Source: Proteus hauseri ATCC 700826
GTDB lineage: Bacteria > Pseudomonadota > Gammaproteobacteria > Enterobacterales > Enterobacteriaceae
Direction of reading: 5' to 3'
Assembly (NCBI RefSeq): GCF_001654965.1
Contig: NZ_LXEV01000007.1
Location: 22,855 to 86,854, forward strand
Length of the DNA: 64,000 nt
Shown: in pieces, positions 8,425 to 17,584 of the stretch
How positions within the stretch are numbered: the first letter of the stretch is position 1
Layout of the letters: the number at the start of each line of letters is the position of its first letter
The notes under the pieces: model-generated
Seen by the model: the letters and a program-made list of their open reading frames with translations, nothing else
Told to the model about the DNA's origin: nothing
Databases searched by the model: none
Position numbers and translations under genes: made by a program

Positions 8425-9288
8425 TTACTCAATATTTTGGATCTGTTCGCGCATTTGTTCAATTAAAACTTTTAATTCAATAGCTGAATTCGTCACTTCT
8501 GTATTAATTGATTTTGACGCTAATGTATTGGATTCACGGTTAAATTCTTGCATCATAAAATCAAGACGACGCCCTACAGCTTCTTTTTTCACTAAGATTT
8601 TACGCGTTTCTTTAACATGTGCTTCTAGTCTATCAAGTTCTTCAGCGACATCTAAACGTTGTGCTAACATCACTAATTCTTGTTCTAAACGATTATTATC
8701 AATTTGAACTTGAGCTTCTTCTAGTTTGCTAGTTAAGCGTTCACGTTGCCATTGTAAAATTTCTGGCATTTGTGTTTTAACTTTCACAACTTCAGCGCTG
8801 ACTGCATCTAAACGTTGTTCGATTAATGTTTTTAGTGCTTGTCCTTCGGCTTCACGGCTAGCAATAAACGCATCGATAGCAAGATCTAACTCTTCTAATA
8901 ATTGGGTACCAATTGCATCTAAATCTTGTTCTTGTGCAGAAATAACACCAGGCCAACGTAAAATATCAAATGGATTAATCGTTCCTTCATGGCTATGGCT
9001 TTTTACCCAATTAGCAGAAGCAACAAGTTGTTTTGCTAAATTTTCATCGAGAGAAAGCTCGCCTTGAAAACGTGCATTAAGATCAAAACGTAAATTACAT
9101 TCTATCTTGCCTCGGGTTAAGCGATTACGCAGACGTTCACGAATAACGGGCTCTAAGCTACGTAATTGTTCTGGTAAACGAATATAAGTTTCAAGGTAAC
9201 GCTGATTAACAGAACGTAGTTCCCAAGCGGCGGTACCCCAGTCTTTTTTGATATCTCGGCGAGCAAAAGCGGTCATGCTACGGATCAT
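8425..9288 (-). CDS. yicC: YicC-family endoribonuclease
   Basis: The 287-residue product has the full length of YicC. It opens with the conserved MIRSMTAFAR, followed by WELRSVNQRYLE, and ends with the DUF1732-type segment KKEAVGRRLDFMMQEFNRESNTLASKS and IELKVLIEQMREQIQNIE. Work on E. coli assigns YicC endoribonuclease activity affecting small RNA stability. It is cytoplasmic. The gene is divergent from rph, as in E. coli, with about 125 bases between starts. A TATAAT at 9371-9376 in that gap is a good -10 candidate for rph. Confidence 0.93.
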   Translation of the reverse strand: MIRSMTAFARRDIKKDWGTAAWELRSVNQRYLETYIRLPEQLRSLEPVIRERLRNRLTRGKIECNLRFDLNARFQGELSLDENLAKQLVASANWVKSHSHEGTINPFDILRWPGVISAQEQDLDAIGTQLLEELDLAIDAFIASREAEGQALKTLIEQRLDAVSAEVVKVKTQMPEILQWQRERLTSKLEEAQVQIDNNRLEQELVMLAQRLDVAEELDRLEAHVKETRKILVKKEAVGRRLDFMMQEFNRESNTLASKSINTEVTNSAIELKVLIEQMREQIQNIE

Positions 9289-9413
9289 AATTGGGTCTCA
9301 ATATAGTAAAAGATGATAGGATTATAACCCTAGGCATCAATACAGGATAGGCATAAGCCTTTTTAGGTCGTATAATGCGCCCCCAATATGTCAGAGAAAG
9401 CGGAGAGAACACC

Positions 9414-10130
9414 ATGCGTCCAGCAGACAGACAAGCAAACCAAGTACGTCCTATTACTATTACTCGCCATTACACAAAACATGCCGAGGGTTCTGTATTA
9501 GTTGAATTTGGTGATACTAAAGTCTTATGTAATGCAACAGTGGAAGAAGGTGTACCACGTTTTCTAAAAGGACAAGGGCAAGGTTGGATAACAGCTGAGT
9601 ATGGCATGCTTCCTCGTGCAACTAATAGTCGTAATGCACGCGAAGCGGCTCGTGGTAAGCAAACGGGTCGTACTATGGAAATCCAACGTTTAATTGCTCG
9701 CTCACTACGCGCTGCGGTAGATTTAAAAGCACTGGGTGAATTTACCATTACAGTTGACTGTGATGTTATTCAAGCAGATGGCGGTACACGTACAGCTTCT
9801 ATTTCTGGTGCTTGTGTCGCATTAGTGGATGCTTTAAATAAGATGGTCGCAGAAGGTAAATTAAAGAAAAGCCCACTAAAATCGATGGTTGCTGCCGTTT
9901 CGGTCGGTATTGTTGATGGCGAACCATTATGTGATCTTGAATATGTTGAAGATTCTGCCGCTGATACAGATATGAATGTTGTGATGATCGATGATGGTCG
10001 CATGATTGAAGTGCAGGGAACGGCAGAAGCTGAACCCTTTAGTCACGAAGAATTACTTTCTTTACTCTCCCTGGCAAAAGGGGGAATAGAGAGGATATTT
10101 GAAGCGCAAAAAGAGGCGCTTAAGCAATAA
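9414..10130 (+). CDS. rph: Ribonuclease PH
   Basis: The start is placed at the ATG of [14 protein letters not shown] (9414-9416), not at the 13-residue upstream extension. It matches the family N-terminus and has a GGAGAG site at spacing 8. The 238-residue product keeps the phosphorolytic 3'-exoribonuclease fold with [30 protein letters not shown] and [14 protein letters not shown]. It trims 3' tRNA ends using phosphate. The C-terminus is intact (EAQKEALKQ), unlike the frameshifted rph of E. coli K-12. Translation of its 3' end is expected to couple to the pyrE attenuator that follows. Confidence 0.95.
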   Translation: MRPADRQANQVRPITITRHYTKHAEGSVLVEFGDTKVLCNATVEEGVPRFLKGQGQGWITAEYGMLPRATNSRNAREAARGKQTGRTMEIQRLIARSLRAAVDLKALGEFTITVDCDVIQADGGTRTASISGACVALVDALNKMVAEGKLKKSPLKSMVAAVSVGIVDGEPLCDLEYVEDSAADTDMNVVMIDDGRMIEVQGTAEAEPFSHEELLSLLSLAKGGIERIFEAQKEALKQ

Positions 10131-10144
10131 TTTTTATTTAATAG

Positions 10145-10168
10145 GGCGACTGAGAAGTCGCCTTTTTT
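10145..10168 (+). terminator. rph-pyrE intercistronic attenuator
   Basis: A perfect seven-base stem (10145-10151 with 10156-10162), a GAGA loop and six T lie 14 bases after the rph stop. In E. coli the equivalent hairpin terminates pyrE transcription when UTP is plentiful, because the ribosome on rph lags behind the polymerase. The T/A-rich run before the hairpin (10131-10141) fits UTP-sensitive pausing. Confidence 0.85.
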
Positions 10169-10211
10169 ATGCCTAAAATTTGTCATCAAGTAACGTAGAG
10201 AGGAGAAATAA

Positions 10212-10859
10212 ATGAAAGCCTACCAACGCCGCTTTATCGAACTAGCATTAGCAAAAAATGTATTGAAATTTGGTGAGTTTACGCTGAAATCTGGGCGCAT
10301 TAGCCCTTACTTTTTTAATGCAGGTTTATTTAATACCGGCCGTGATTTGGCTTTGCTGGGGCAATTTTATGCACAAACATTATTAGATAATAATGTGTCT
10401 TGTGATGTGTTATTTGGGCCTGCTTATAAAGGTATACCTATTGCAACTACCACAGCTGTTGCATTAGTTGAACATCATGATATCGACATTCCTTACTGCT
10501 TTAATCGCAAAGAAGCAAAAGATCATGGTGAAGGGGGAACGTTAGTAGGAAGTCCTTTAAAAGGTAATGTTGTTATTGTTGATGATGTTATTACCGCAGG
10601 TACAGCGATCCGTGAATCAATGGAAATTATTAAACAACATGATGCTACATTATCAGCGGTACTATTAAGCCTTGATAGACAAGAAAAAGGGCGTGCAGAA
10701 CTTTCAGCAATTCAAGAATTAAGGCGCGATTATCAGTGTCAGGTTTATTCCATCATTACATTGGATGATTTAATCAGTTACTTAAGTGAAAGCAAAACCT
10801 TATCTGAGCACTTACCTGCAGTTAAAGCTTATCGTGAACGTTATGGCGTAAATGCATAA
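10212..10859 (+). CDS. pyrE: Orotate phosphoribosyltransferase
   Basis: The 215-residue product converts orotate and PRPP to OMP, the fifth step of pyrimidine synthesis, in the cytoplasm. The type I PRTase signature [16 protein letters not shown] (about residues 120-135) binds the PRPP ribose phosphate. [13 protein letters not shown] is the flexible catalytic loop, and FKSG-like [15 protein letters not shown] lies at the N-terminus. A GAGAGGAG site precedes the ATG. It is co-transcribed with rph across the attenuator. Confidence 0.96.
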   Translation: MKAYQRRFIELALAKNVLKFGEFTLKSGRISPYFFNAGLFNTGRDLALLGQFYAQTLLDNNVSCDVLFGPAYKGIPIATTTAVALVEHHDIDIPYCFNRKEAKDHGEGGTLVGSPLKGNVVIVDDVITAGTAIRESMEIIKQHDATLSAVLLSLDRQEKGRAELSAIQELRRDYQCQVYSIITLDDLISYLSESKTLSEHLPAVKAYRERYGVNA

Positions 10860-11116
10860 ATAAAGTAAAAACAAATAGATAAGTAATTTGGTCAATTAAA
10901 AATAGGCAAAAAAAAGCCCTCGCCCAATAATGGGCGGGGTGAGTAGTACAATGAAATCTCTGTGAGAAATATCACAGACATTGAAATATAAAAAGGACTT
11001 TTTATAGCAGGGACTAGGCGTTTGCCTTAGTCACAAGAGAGGAATCGCATTAGTGCCATTCCTGATAAATATTTTAGGGACTTCTGTGCCCAGTGACGCA
11101 TGTTAACACAAATAAG
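10860..11116. other. Structured gene-free gap between pyrE and slmA
   Basis: No convincing ORF is present. The gap holds several inverted repeats: 10918-10926 with 10931-10939, 10960-10965 with 10972-10977, an imperfect pair near 11013-11031 (GACTAGGC/GCCTTAGTC), and AGGAAT/ATTCCT near 11040-11062. Two minus-strand terminators lie here, one just after slmA (11117-11141) and one about 200 bases further on. The second would end an independent minus-strand transcript, so a small RNA gene is possible. Confidence 0.4.
10908..10939 (-). terminator. Rho-independent terminator, minus strand
   Basis: On the minus strand a nine-base GC-rich stem (10939-10931 with 10926-10918, one G-U pair, four-base loop) is followed by about eight T. 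Since slmA already has its own terminator at 11117-11141, this one is either a back-up or the 3' end of a separate small transcript. Confidence 0.7.
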
Positions 11117-11141
11117 AAAAAAACGGCATATCTGTCGTTTT
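11117..11141 (-). terminator. Terminator of slmA
   Basis: Read on the minus strand, AAAACGACA pairs imperfectly with TGCCGTTTT around a short loop and runs into seven T. It begins about 30 bases after the slmA stop. Confidence 0.7.
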
Positions 11142-11173
11142 CAATTTTTGAGTTAAATCACAAGCCTATCATT

Positions 11174-11776
11174 TCATTGTAATTGTGCCAGAATTAATGG
11201 CCATCGCGCTTCAAATTCTTGTGTTGGTTGATAACGAAACTCCGTGCGAACAAAGCGCGCCAACATACCTTCACAAAATGCGAGCAGCTGTGATGCTAAT
11301 AACGTTTCATCATGTAAGAATGCATTTCCTTCACGAATTTTGCGCTCTTTAATGACTTGTCGAAGCTGGACTTCAATACGTTCATATAACTGATTAATTC
11401 GACTTTGTAATCGGTCTTGCTCAAACATCAAAGCATGACCTGTTAGAATACGCGATAAGCCAGGGTTTTTCTCAGCGAAACCCAGGATCAGAATAAGAAT
11501 AAGGCGAATTCTTGCGATAGTCTCTTTCTCATCTTTTAAAATCAAATTAATACGAGATACCAAGCTGTCTTCGATAAACTCAATGAGGCTATCAAACATT
11601 TTGGTTTTACTTGGGAAGTGTCGATAAAGTGCTGCTTCAGAGACACCAACTGTTGCAGCTAACTTTGCTGTTGTTATACGTTGGCTACCATCACTTGATT
11701 CCAACATTTGCGCCAGCGACTGTAATATTTCATCCCGTCTATTTCTTTTCTTTTTTATTTCTTTTTCTTCTGCCAT
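11174..11776 (-). CDS. slmA: Nucleoid occlusion factor SlmA
   Basis: The start is the ATG at 11774-11776 ([25 protein letters not shown]), giving 200 residues, close to the 198 of E. coli. The open frame extends nine codons further, but those are not conserved. It is a TetR-type DNA-binding protein. The helix-turn-helix ([33 protein letters not shown]) lies at residues 29-60, and the C-terminal helices dimerise and bind FtsZ. Bound to its sites on the chromosome, it blocks Z-ring assembly over the nucleoid. It lies 112 bases downstream of dut on the same strand, the usual order. Confidence 0.95.
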   Translation of the reverse strand: MAEEKEIKKKRNRRDEILQSLAQMLESSDGSQRITTAKLAATVGVSEAALYRHFPSKTKMFDSLIEFIEDSLVSRINLILKDEKETIARIRLILILILGFAEKNPGLSRILTGHALMFEQDRLQSRINQLYERIEVQLRQVIKERKIREGNAFLHDETLLASQLLAFCEGMLARFVRTEFRYQPTQEFEARWPLILAQLQ

Positions 11777-11888
11777 GACTGATAAGGCCCCTGCTAAAAG
11801 CAAAACAAATCAGTAAACCTTTGCACTAAGGTTATCAGTGCAAAGGGAGTGATATCGTCATTGATTTAATTAATATGGATCGCTGTAA

Positions 11889-12344
11889 CTATTGGCGACC
11901 AGAGTGGCCAAAGCCACCACTACCACGTTCCGTTGCAGTAAAATCTTCAACAATATTAAATTCAGCTTGAACAACGGGTACGATAATCATTTGAGCAATA
12001 CGTTCACCCGGCTCAATAGTAAAAGGCTGTTGGCCGCGATTCCATACCGAGACCATAAGTTGGCCTTGGTAATCAGAATCGATTAATCCTACTAAATTTC
12101 CAAGTACTACACCGTGTTTATGTCCAAGTCCTGAACGAGGAAGTACCATCGCCGCTAATCCTTCATCTGCAATATGCACAGCAAGGCCTGTAGGAAGCAA
12201 CTCAGTTTGCCCTGGAGCCAAAATAAGTGGCTCATCAAGGCAAGCACGTAAGTCTAAACCAGCAGAGCCTGTTGTTGCATAAGCGGGTAGTGGATATTCT
12301 TGACCAATACGTGCATCAAGGATTTTAACGTCAATTTTTTTCAT
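11889..12344 (-). CDS. dut: dUTP diphosphatase
   Basis: The start is taken at the second of two adjacent ATG codons (12342-12344, [10 protein letters not shown]), as in E. coli, giving 151 residues. The trimeric dUTPase motifs are all present: [32 protein letters not shown] (catalytic Asp), GERIAQMI and the C-terminal [10 protein letters not shown] loop that closes over the substrate. It hydrolyses dUTP to dUMP, keeping uracil out of DNA and feeding thymidylate synthesis. Its start overlaps the end of coaBC by 14-17 bases, so translation is probably coupled. Confidence 0.96.
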   Translation of the reverse strand: MKKIDVKILDARIGQEYPLPAYATTGSAGLDLRACLDEPLILAPGQTELLPTGLAVHIADEGLAAMVLPRSGLGHKHGVVLGNLVGLIDSDYQGQLMVSVWNRGQQPFTIEPGERIAQMIIVPVVQAEFNIVEDFTATERGSGGFGHSGRQ

Positions 12345-13542
12345 CATAATGTTTGGCTATCTCGTCAAGTAGGCGATGGCTAAGTTGTATTTTACTACTA
12401 TGTGGTAAACGTGTTTCTCCATCAGCCCAAATAAGGTGTAATGCATTACTGTCACTATTAAAACCATGATTTTCAAGAGAAACATCATTGGCACAGATTA
12501 AATCAAGCTGCTTTTGTTTCCTTTTTCTGCGAGCGTATTCTTCCACATTCTGGGTTTCCGCTGCAAATCCAACAACAAAAGGGCGAGATTCGGTCATTTT
12601 TCCGACACTTGCTACAATATCGGGATTTTTTATCATGGTGATAGTCACTTCATCACCTTGTTTTTTTATTTTTTCGCTAGCAATCAGTTTAGCTCGGTAA
12701 TCTGCAACAGCAGCACAACCAATAAAAATATCTTGTGAAGGCGCTAAATTCATAACGTGATCATACATCTCTTGAGCACTTTCTACATCGATACGTTTAA
12801 CACAAGCGGGTGTCGGTAATGTGACAGGACCGGCAATCAGTGTGACATCAGCCCCCCGAAGTGCTGCGGCTTGTGCGATAGCGAAACCCATTTTCCCTGA
12901 ACTGTGATTACTAATAAATCTTACAGGATCAAGTGCTTCACGAGTTGGCCCTGCTGTAATTGTTATTTTTTTGCCCACAAAATCGTGAGGCTGAGAGATT
13001 AATTGTTTTTCTGCTAAAGCAACTAAATCAAGTGGATCCAGCATTCTACCCGGCCCTATATCACCACAGGCTTGGCTACCAGAATCTGGGCCCCAAATTA
13101 AGCAACCTCTTTGCGTTAAAGCAGATAAATTTTCTTGTGTTATCTGAGCTCTATACATTTGCTGGTTCATCGCTGGCGCTATTGCAATAGGCGCAGCGCT
13201 TGCTAAACAGAGCGTGGTTAACAAATCATTTGCCATACCAACGCGCAAACGAGCAATTAAATCAGCAGTGGCTGGCGCAAGTAAAATAAGATCTGCCCAT
13301 TTGCCGAGTTCAATATGGCCCATTGCGGCTTCAGCTGCGGGATCAAGTAAATTATCAGCAACCGGAAAACCAGAAACGGCTTGCAAAGATAATGGTGTAA
13401 CAAAGGCATGAGCAGCAGGTGTCATGACGACACGTACAATAGCGCCTTTATCGCGCAAGCGGCGCACAAGTTCTGGAGCTTTATAGGCTGCGATACCGCC
13501 ACTGATCCCAAGAATAATCTTTTTTTCGTGAAGTGTAGTCAT
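12331..13542 (-). CDS. coaBC: Bifunctional phosphopantothenoylcysteine decarboxylase/synthetase
   Basis: The start is the ATG at 13540-13542 ([16 protein letters not shown]), giving 403 residues. The 15-residue upstream extension is not conserved. The N-terminal flavoprotein domain (CoaC, to about residue 190) shows [23 protein letters not shown] and [14 protein letters not shown], with the catalytic cysteine. The C-terminal CoaB domain shows [34 protein letters not shown] and EKIKKQ. Together they make 4'-phosphopantetheine from 4'-phosphopantothenate, cysteine and CTP for coenzyme A. It is divergent from radC. Confidence 0.96.
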   Translation of the reverse strand: MTTLHEKKIILGISGGIAAYKAPELVRRLRDKGAIVRVVMTPAAHAFVTPLSLQAVSGFPVADNLLDPAAEAAMGHIELGKWADLILLAPATADLIARLRVGMANDLLTTLCLASAAPIAIAPAMNQQMYRAQITQENLSALTQRGCLIWGPDSGSQACGDIGPGRMLDPLDLVALAEKQLISQPHDFVGKKITITAGPTREALDPVRFISNHSSGKMGFAIAQAAALRGADVTLIAGPVTLPTPACVKRIDVESAQEMYDHVMNLAPSQDIFIGCAAVADYRAKLIASEKIKKQGDEVTITMIKNPDIVASVGKMTESRPFVVGFAAETQNVEEYARRKRKQKQLDLICANDVSLENHGFNSDSNALHLIWADGETRLPHSSKIQLSHRLLDEIAKHYDEKN

Positions 13543-13805
13543 GATTGAATGCCTAAGTACATAAATAAATATTCGTAATTTTACCACAAGGAATAGATAA
13601 ATTAGGAACTCTATGTAATGCGATATTCCATAAAACCAATTCTTGCGGCTTATCTCTCATAATGTTTAAAAGTGGCTTTTTTATACAACCTGAGCAGTTT
13701 ATAGTAATTTAACTGTATAAAACAACAGTTGTTTTATGATAAACATTTTATGATGTGTTTTACGCAATTATGGCCTCAGTAATATCCTATTAAGGAGAAC
13801 CAAGG

Positions 13806-14477
13806 ATGGAAAACCTACCTATTAGTACTCTCTTACCCAGAGAAAAACTGGCTCTTTATGGTGCCGAGTCACTGACTGATACTGAATTACTTGCCATATT
13901 TTTACGTACAGGCACATATGAAAAATCAGTATTAGAGCTTGCGGATTTTCTACTTAAAGAGTGCGGCTCTTTATACCATGTTATTAATGCCGATTATGAA
14001 ACATTAGGCCGTTTTAAAGGTGTCGGTATGGGGAAATTTAGCCAGTTACAAGCCATTAACGAGATGGCGCAGCGCTTTTCGACCGCGCAATTTATGTATA
14101 AAAATGTGTTGTCGTCTTCAGAAGAGACTAAATATTATTTACATAAATTACTGAACTGGCGTGAAAGAGAGGTCTTTGTTGTACTTTTTCTTGATAATCA
14201 AAATCAAATGATTGGTTTTGATGAAATGTTTAAGGGCACAATTAACCGTGTTGAAGTGCATCCTAGAGAAATTGTTCGACAATCGATCAAAAGAAATGCA
14301 TCTTCTATTATTCTGGCTCATAATCATCCTTCTGGTATTTCTGAACCGAGCCTCGCAGATAAACAAATTACTGAAAAAATATTTGCTGCTTGTCAGTTAG
14401 TCGGTGTAAATGTGCTCGATCACCTTGTTATTGGGCATGATAACTGCGTTTCTTTTGCTGAACGGGGTTGGTTATAA
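13806..14477 (+). CDS. radC: RadC/YicR-family JAB-domain protein
   Basis: The 223-residue product has an N-terminal helix-hairpin-helix-like region (LPREKLALYGAESLTDTELLAIFLRTG, residues 10-38, and GRFKGVGMGKFSQLQAINEM). The C-terminal JAB/MPN metalloprotease-like domain carries the zinc motif HNHPSGISEPSLAD near residues 172-185. An AAGGAG site precedes the ATG. The family was once linked to DNA repair, but its real function is unsettled. It sits between coaBC (divergent) and rpmB, as in E. coli. Confidence 0.93.
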   Translation: MENLPISTLLPREKLALYGAESLTDTELLAIFLRTGTYEKSVLELADFLLKECGSLYHVINADYETLGRFKGVGMGKFSQLQAINEMAQRFSTAQFMYKNVLSSSEETKYYLHKLLNWREREVFVVLFLDNQNQMIGFDEMFKGTINRVEVHPREIVRQSIKRNASSIILAHNHPSGISEPSLADKQITEKIFAACQLVGVNVLDHLVIGHDNCVSFAERGWL

Positions 14478-14521
14478 CAGATCTTTTTTGTAATTTTTGT
14501 CAATCTTTATTTGTACGGGTC

Positions 14522-14550
14522 TTGAGCGTTGGCGCCATTGGGCGTATACT
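14522..14550 (+). promoter_or_regulatory. Sigma-70 promoter of rpmB-rpmG
   Basis: TTGAGC at 14522-14527 and TATACT at 14545-14550 are separated by exactly 17 bases. This is a near-consensus pair just ahead of the structured rpmB leader, about 170 bases upstream of the start codon. Confidence 0.8.
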
Positions 14551-14571
14551 ACGCCACCTTTGAGGATCTTG

Positions 14572-14684
14572 GGTTTGGCGAGAAGAGCCTATCTCAGCAA
14601 GTTTTTCCTGAGGTGATTACATAGTTTTTCGTTCGTTAAAAAGTTGCTGAGATGGGCTCCAAAGCCTGACGAGGCGGCCAAACC
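14572..14684 (+). promoter_or_regulatory. Structured rpmB leader (nested stem-loops)
   Basis: An inner stem pairs 14585-14606 with 14638-14659 over 22 positions, with about two mismatches. An outer stem pairs 14572-14579 with 14677-14684 over eight positions. Both fall inside the transcribed leader and end about 40 bases before the rpmB start. Ribosomal-protein operons often carry such leaders for autogenous control. I do not recall a described L28 leader of this form. Confidence 0.65.
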
Positions 14685-14705
14685 TGATACTAAAGCTCGA
14701 GCTGA

Positions 14706-14963
<258 letters not shown>

Positions 14964-14971
14964 GGAGCTGA

Positions 14972-15142
<171 letters not shown>

Positions 15143-15156
15143 TTTTGGTCTTCTTA

Positions 15157-15184
15157 AAAAACCCGACCTAGTGTCGGGTTTTTT
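15157..15184 (+). terminator. Terminator of rpmB-rpmG
   Basis: An eight-base stem (15160-15167 with 15173-15180) and a T run end the ribosomal operon 17 bases after the rpmG stop, separating it from the LPS core genes. Confidence 0.9.
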
Positions 15185-15290
15185 GTTATCTGGCGTCTGA
15201 TAAGTATAACTAGGTAAAGCTATTATGAACTTATCATTCACTTTCGTTATACTGGCTCTCTTTTGGGGTCATTCGGTAAATGGGTTGTAG

Positions 15291-16418
15291 ATGGATAAGC
15301 CTGTGTTATCAATATTACATACAGAGTCTTCTTGTGGATGGGGAGGGCAGGAAATTCGCATACTGACGGAGTCTCAAGGGATGATCGGCAGAGGCCATCG
15401 TGTCTCTTTGATTTGTTGCCCTAGCTCTAAAATTGCCAAAGTTGCCTCTGAATATGGTATTCATGTTATTACCCTACCGATAGAGAAAAAACGCTGGTCC
15501 GCGCTCAAAGCGATTCGCCAATGGTTAAAACAGCATCACCAGCAGTTTGATGTGATTAATACACATAGTTCTACAGATGCTTGGTTAGTTGCTGTCGCTT
15601 GTGCCACATTGCGTAACCCGCCCGTTATTATTCGTACCCGCCATGTATCCACTGATGTTTCGCGTTCATTACCTACTCGTTGGCTCTATCTTTCATCTAG
15701 CGCACATATTGCCACCACCGGTGAAAAGTTACGTCAAACCTTGCATCAACATAACCGCTTTCCATTAGATAAAATGACATCGGTACCAACAGGTATTGAT
15801 TTGCAGCGTTTTTGCCCACAAGAGAAACAATTAGCGAGAGAAAAAATTGGTCTCCCCAATAAACCTACGCTAGGTATTGTGGCAACAATGCGGACTTGGA
15901 AAGGACATAAATACTTAGTTGAGGCATGGAAAACGTTACATCAACAATTTCCTGATTGGCAATTAATTTTTGTTGGTGATGGACCTCAACGTAAAAATTT
16001 AGAGCCAATGGTGAAAGCAGCAGGATTAGAGCACAGTATTTTTTTCTTAGGTAATCGTGATGATGTGCCAGACTGCCTTAATGCGATGGATCTTTTCGCA
16101 TTGCCTTCTTTTGGTAATGAAGGTGTGCCGCAGGGAATTATGCAAGCCATGGCATGTGGTTTACCGGTAGTTTCGACAACGGTTGGTGCAATTAGTGAAG
16201 CTGTTATTGATGGAAAAACGGGCTTTACTTTAGCGCCTCAAGTGCAGGAAACATTGACCAATTACCTTGCTAAGTTAATGGCATCAGATGAATTACGCCA
16301 GCAAATGGGACAAGCCTCACTTGAACATGCTACAGCTCAGTTTGGTTTAGATAATATGTTGAATAAAATGGAAAATATATTTATTCAAGCAATCAATTCA
16401 AAAGCTAAATTAGTATGA
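15291..16418 (+). CDS. LPS core glycosyltransferase, GT4 family
   Basis: The 375-residue product has the two-domain GT-B fold. The N-terminal acceptor domain begins LSILHTESSCGWGGQEIRIL. The C-terminal nucleotide-sugar domain contains LGIVATMRTWKGHKYLVEAW (near residue 190), FVGDGPQRKNLE and the E(x7)E-type stretch SFGNEGVPQGIMQAMACGLPVV. It is cytoplasmic or peripheral to the inner membrane and adds a sugar to the growing LPS core. The donor and acceptor cannot be read from sequence. It opens a block of four transferase genes plus waaL between rpmG and mutM. P. mirabilis core loci carry comparable genes, but I cannot assign a symbol safely. Confidence 0.85.
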   Translation: MDKPVLSILHTESSCGWGGQEIRILTESQGMIGRGHRVSLICCPSSKIAKVASEYGIHVITLPIEKKRWSALKAIRQWLKQHHQQFDVINTHSSTDAWLVAVACATLRNPPVIIRTRHVSTDVSRSLPTRWLYLSSSAHIATTGEKLRQTLHQHNRFPLDKMTSVPTGIDLQRFCPQEKQLAREKIGLPNKPTLGIVATMRTWKGHKYLVEAWKTLHQQFPDWQLIFVGDGPQRKNLEPMVKAAGLEHSIFFLGNRDDVPDCLNAMDLFALPSFGNEGVPQGIMQAMACGLPVVSTTVGAISEAVIDGKTGFTLAPQVQETLTNYLAKLMASDELRQQMGQASLEHATAQFGLDNMLNKMENIFIQAINSKAKLV

Positions 16419-16579
16419 TGGATATATGCGTGAGTACTATAAGAGGATCCAAAGGCATTGGTGAAAAGTTATAGTTCTGATAAGTCATAGGTATATTCAT
16501 AGTATTGGTGAATATTTGTAATGCTTTTTAGTGTATAGTCTGAGAAGTAAATGTATCATTTAAACCAAATAAAAAGTGT

Positions 16580-17581
16580 ATGAATCCAGATAATATATTG
16601 ATTATCGCAATTGCTCGTTTCGGTGATACGTTATTAATAACACCGACTATTCATGCATTAAAGCAAAAATGGCCTAATGCCCGAATTCATGTGCTAGCAC
16701 ACAAACGTAGCGCATGTATTCTTGAGAGTAATCCAGACATATATAGTATTAGGGTATTTTCTAAAAATAAAGCGCGTTGGTCTGGTTGGTTACCCAGTAA
16801 ACCTTATGATTTGGCTTTTATTTATGGTAATGATAGTGAATTAGTCAGTTATGCACGCAGGCAATCACGCCATACTTTTGCATTTGCAGAAACTGCACGA
16901 AAACAAGCTGATATAACATGGGTAGCTCGCCCAACAGCACCTATGGTGGCACAAAAAGAACGTGCCTTATTAATTAATCCATTAGAGATTTATCCGAGTT
17001 GTTGGCAATTGCGTTATACCGTCAGTGATGAAGAACAGCTATTTGCTCAACAATTTCTAATATCTAATTCATTAATTAATAAAAAGATTATTGGCTTCCA
17101 GTTACAAAGTTTTCCAGCTAAAGCTTATCGAGATTGGCCAGTAGACAATTTTCTCCAACTAGCAAAACAGATTATTTCTGATGACGAACAGGTACACTTT
17201 TTGTTATTAGGAGGGGAAGAGAGTAAACAGCTGGCAATAGATCTCACTAAAAAAATAGGTTCAAAACGCAGCCTAGCGATAGCAGGATGTGTAACTATGC
17301 GTCAAAACGCTGCGATAATGTCGAATTTATCGTTATATGTTGGGGTCGATACAGGACCTACGCATTTGGCGGGTGCTTTAGATATTCCGATGGTAGCGCT
17401 ATATCATAGCTATCATCCAGGGTGTTACTTAGCGCCTTTACAGCATTCGTGCTGTCGTATTATCCAGCATCCAACACCGCTAGCGATGGCTAGTCGTGAA
17501 GATACCATGTCAGATATTTCGGTAGAAAATGTTTGGAACGCTGTTAGTGATATATTAAATGGAATGAAGGTGAAACAGTAA
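16580..17581 (+). CDS. LPS heptosyltransferase-like protein, GT9 family
   Basis: The 333-residue product shows the GT9 pattern: ILIIAIARFGDTLLITPTIHALKQKWP at the N-terminus, and YVGVDTGPTHLAGALDIPMVALY near residue 255 in the ADP-heptose binding domain. GT9 enzymes transfer heptose to the LPS core from ADP-heptose, made by the Hld enzymes including hldD in this window. Its acceptor is unknown; Proteus outer cores contain extra heptose residues, which such a gene could add. The next gene starts three bases after its stop, so the two are translationally linked. A 161-base gap separates it from the preceding transferase. Confidence 0.85.
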   Translation: MNPDNILIIAIARFGDTLLITPTIHALKQKWPNARIHVLAHKRSACILESNPDIYSIRVFSKNKARWSGWLPSKPYDLAFIYGNDSELVSYARRQSRHTFAFAETARKQADITWVARPTAPMVAQKERALLINPLEIYPSCWQLRYTVSDEEQLFAQQFLISNSLINKKIIGFQLQSFPAKAYRDWPVDNFLQLAKQIISDDEQVHFLLLGGEESKQLAIDLTKKIGSKRSLAIAGCVTMRQNAAIMSNLSLYVGVDTGPTHLAGALDIPMVALYHSYHPGCYLAPLQHSCCRIIQHPTPLAMASREDTMSDISVENVWNAVSDILNGMKVKQ

Positions 17582-17584
17582 CTC

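Noticed and set aside
16434..16445. SlmA-binding-site-like GTGAGTACT
   Set aside because: Only the left part matches the palindrome as I remember it; a single partial match is expected by chance.
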